Part shown: piece by piece, positions 4,424 to 5,899 of the stretch
Numbering within the stretch: the stretch's first letter is position 1
How the letters are laid out: every line of letters begins with the position of its first letter
Assembly: GCA_945903655.1 (NCBI GenBank)
Contig: CAMDOY010000250.1
Location: forward strand, 1 to 5,899
Source: Rhizobium sp. Q54
Lineage (GTDB): Bacteria > Pseudomonadota > Alphaproteobacteria > Rhizobiales > Beijerinckiaceae
Direction: 5' to 3'
Length of the DNA: 5,899 nucleotides
Translations under genes and position numbers: made by a program
The notes under the pieces: generated by a model
Seen by the model: the letters and a program-made list of their open reading frames with translations, nothing else
The model's database searches: none
What the model was told of the DNA's origin: nothing

Positions 4424-5038
4424 TTAATCCAGCGGATTGATCGGCACCCCATTGGCGAAGCCTGGCCCGACCATCGGCTGGATCGGCGCGGGGGCCGCTG
4501 GCCTTGGAACTGCGGGCGGCGCTGCGGAGGGCGCATCGGGCGTCGATGGCGCTATGGTCGCCTCGGATGACGCTGGCCTGGCGCGCGAGGCGGGGGCGCG
4601 CGGACGCATGCCGGGCGCAGCCTCCCCTGCCCCGGGGGCCGAGGGCGCGAACCCCGGCTGGGGCGCCGAATAACCGCCATCGGGACCACCCACCCGGGGC
4701 GCGATCGCGGCGAACCGCTGCAGGATCTCGGCGTCGATGGCGCTGATCACGAGCCGCAGGGGCTGCCCCGAGCGATCCGTCACATCCGCCAGGAACACAT
4801 TGCCCTTCATGCGCAACTGGGACACCCGATACCCCGCGCGGCCGAGGCGCTGGAGCATGTCTTGCGGGGTCAGTTGCGGTGGGGACTGATTGTTGCGGAA
4901 ACCCCAGGACCCAAAGAATTGCGCCTGGGCGGGGGCGACGCCAAGGAGCAAACTCACGGCGAGCAACAGCAAAACGCTGCGTCCGCGCATCCCAAAATCC
5001 AATCTCGAAATCAAATACCGCGAGCGCAAACCGCTCAT
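4424..5038 (-). CDS. Secreted protein of unknown function, PepSY-like core and Pro/Ala-rich tail
   Basis: This 204-residue protein is not matched to a named family. An extended basic N-region is followed by a hydrophobic segment (21-36, SVLLLLAVSLLLGVAP) and a likely signal-peptidase I site after AQA (37-39), so it is probably exported. Residues 57-109 form the only folded-looking part. The pattern LTPQDMLQRLGRAGYRV, then GNVFLADVTDRSGQPLRLV, then AIDAEILQRF resembles a PepSY-type unit (helix, hairpin, D-x-x-x-G-I-like end), with Asp-Ala-Glu replacing the usual D-x-x-T-G. Residues 115-204 are Pro/Ala/Gly-rich and low complexity, probably disordered, ending in GVPINPLD. The ATG at 5036-5038 has a very strong AGGAGGAGG just upstream (5041-5049). 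An in-frame ATG at 4988-4990 would give a more typical short signal peptide but has a poorer ribosome site. It has its own promoter. Confidence 0.78.
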   Translation of the reverse strand: MSGLRSRYLISRLDFGMRGRSVLLLLAVSLLLGVAPAQAQFFGSWGFRNNQSPPQLTPQDMLQRLGRAGYRVSQLRMKGNVFLADVTDRSGQPLRLVISAIDAEILQRFAAIAPRVGGPDGGYSAPQPGFAPSAPGAGEAAPGMRPRAPASRARPASSEATIAPSTPDAPSAAPPAVPRPAAPAPIQPMVGPGFANGVPINPLD

Positions 5039-5075
5039 GACCTCCTCCTGTGCAGACCGAACGCCCGCCAAATCA

Positions 5076-5106
5076 ATTGTAATCCAAAATCAGATGAATG
5101 TGTCAA
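5076..5106 (-). promoter_or_regulatory. Promoter of the secreted-protein gene
   Basis: On the minus strand a perfect TTGACA (5101-5106) and TACAAT (5076-5081) are separated by 19 bases. Both boxes are strong for this GC-rich sequence, though the spacer is two bases longer than ideal. Transcription would start near 5069, leaving about 30 bases of leader with the AGGAGGAGG ribosome site. The surrounding stretch 5071-5100 is clearly AT-rich compared with the window. Confidence 0.6.
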
Positions 5107-5118
5107 ACTTGGGACACA
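5099..5118. promoter_or_regulatory. Operator-like inverted repeat over the -35 box
   Basis: TGTGTC (5099-5104) and GACACA (5113-5118) are perfect inverted repeats separated by 8 bases. The outer bases extend the symmetry with one mismatch. The left half covers most of the TTGACA -35 box (5101-5106), so a bound dimer would block polymerase. No known regulator is recognised. As RNA it could instead form a weak hairpin after the threonine aldolase gene, 17 bases past its stop. Confidence 0.45.
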
Positions 5119-5134
5119 ATCCTCGAAATAACCA

Positions 5135-5899
5135 TCAAGACGCCCGCACGATCTCAAGAAAACGGTCCACCTCCTGCGGTTTTGTGGCAAAGGACGGCAC
5201 AAGCCGCACGAAGACCTCCTCAACCTGTGGCGCCTCGCCCGCCGCCAGCCCGCGATTTCCCCAATGATAATAAAGTGCGCCCGCCGCCTTCAGGGCGGCG
5301 TCCGCGGCGCGCGGCAAAATGGCGAAAACCTCGTTCGCTTCCGTGGGCCAGGGCAGACGCACGCCGGGGCAGGTCGCCAGCCCCTGCGCCAACCGGTCGG
5401 CCATGGCGTTGGCGTGGCGGGCGAGGTCAAGCCAGTGGCCATCTTTCAGATAGGCGGACATCTGGGCGCCCAGAAACCGCCCCTTCGACAGGGTGTGCCC
5501 GCCCCGCTTGCGGCGAAAGGCGAAATCCTGGGCGAGCGCGTGATCGAAAAAGATCACGGCCTCGCAGCAGAAGGTCCCGTTCTTGGTCGCGCCGAAGGAG
5601 AGCACATCCACCCCCGCCCCCCAGCTCATGCGGGCGGGCGAGCAGCCCAGCCGCGCCAGCGCGTTGGCGAAACGCGCCCCATCCATGTGCACACGCACCC
5701 CCGCCCCATGGGCGGCGGCGCAGAGGGCGTCCAGTTCGTCAAGACTATAAAGCGTGCCGCATTCGGTGGCCTGGGTGAGCGACAGGGCCGAGGGCTGCAC
5801 CTGCTTCACAAGGCCACGCGGGAACCGGGCCAGCACGCCTTTGAGGGAGTCCAGCGAGATGCGCCCCTGGGCGCCCGTCAGCCCCACCAGCTTGGCGCC
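5135..5899 (-). CDS. ltaE: Low-specificity L-threonine aldolase, C-terminal part, cut by the window end
   Basis: The visible 254 residues are the C-terminal part of a PLP fold-type I beta-eliminating lyase; about 90-100 N-terminal residues lie beyond the window. Members split L-threonine or L-allo-threonine to glycine and acetaldehyde in the cytosol. Numbered from the first visible residue (GAKLV), the cofactor-contacting Asp is D73 in HMDGARFANALA and the Schiff-base Lys is K106 in SFGATKNG. TECGTLYSLDEL (45-56) and GGHTLSKGRFLGAQ (133-146) are further family blocks. The SFGATKNG form around the lysine matches the alphaproteobacterial low-specificity type, as I recall it, rather than the E. 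coli LtaE form. The GTG at 5885-5887 is an internal codon, because the frame continues upstream with family sequence. No intrinsic terminator is obvious after the stop at 5135. Confidence 0.9.
   Translation of the reverse strand, partial: GAKLVGLTGAQGRISLDSLKGVLARFPRGLVKQVQPSALSLTQATECGTLYSLDELDALCAAAHGAGVRVHMDGARFANALARLGCSPARMSWGAGVDVLSFGATKNGTFCCEAVIFFDHALAQDFAFRRKRGGHTLSKGRFLGAQMSAYLKDGHWLDLARHANAMADRLAQGLATCPGVRLPWPTEANEVFAILPRAADAALKAAGALYYHWGNRGLAAGEAPQVEEVFVRLVPSFATKPQEVDRFLEIVRAS

Noticed and set aside
5098..5778. 226-codon plus-strand open frame opposite the threonine aldolase
   Set aside because: It is very rich in Arg and Pro, as expected for an antisense frame in GC-rich DNA, and the minus strand encodes conserved PLP-enzyme motifs.
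5885..5887. GTG as the true start of the threonine aldolase
   Set aside because: The frame continues to the window end with family-like GAKL, and a protein starting here would lack about 100 residues of the PLP fold. The gene simply runs out of the window.

Overview
The window is GC-rich DNA that fits an alphaproteobacterium, most likely of the order Hyphomicrobiales (Rhizobiales). The evidence is a near-canonical CpdR, a rhizobial class A small heat-shock protein with a ROSE-type leader, an alphaproteobacterial mmgR/suhB-like small RNA beside an inositol-monophosphatase-family gene, and promoter-like boxes of the CTTG-N17 type. Species cannot be named from this alone. No mobile element, CRISPR array or clear sign of gene transfer was seen, and most of the coding content is ordinary core genome.

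Layout. Bases 1-29 are the 5' part of a tRNA gene (probably tRNA-Val) on the minus strand, with a possible promoter at 69-97. cpdR (128-508, minus) lies upstream of the tRNA on the same strand and is divergent from an N-formylglutamate amidohydrolase gene (710-1648, plus). The 201-base gap between the two holds two perfect dyads. The 309-base gap 1649-1957 holds a minus-strand small RNA (about 1687-1778) with its own promoter-like boxes, hairpins, an exposed pyrimidine-rich anti-Shine-Dalgarno segment and an intrinsic terminator. It is divergent from an inositol-monophosphatase-family gene, probably histidinol-phosphatase hisN (1958-2758, plus). The hisN 3' end overlaps by 31 bases the 3' end of a convergent lysophospholipase-type alpha/beta hydrolase gene (2728-3702, minus). 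The gap 3703-3896 holds a ROSE-like RNA thermometer ahead of an Hsp20 gene (3897-4364, plus), which ends in a strong intrinsic terminator (4395-4421). A secreted protein of unknown function (4424-5038, minus) follows, with a good promoter and an operator-like inverted repeat. Last is the C-terminal part of a low-specificity L-threonine aldolase gene (5135 to the window end, minus).

How they work together. There is no single operon here. CpdR feeds the cell-cycle proteolysis circuit (CckA-ChpT-CpdR-ClpXP). The formylglutamate hydrolase and HisN sit at opposite ends of histidine metabolism (last step of one degradation route, penultimate step of synthesis), with the small RNA gene between them. 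The Hsp20 unit is a self-contained heat-regulated module. The best non-coding finds are the small RNA and the ROSE hairpin. Neither is a new class, but both are easily missed by gene callers. I saw no convincing previously undescribed multi-gene system.
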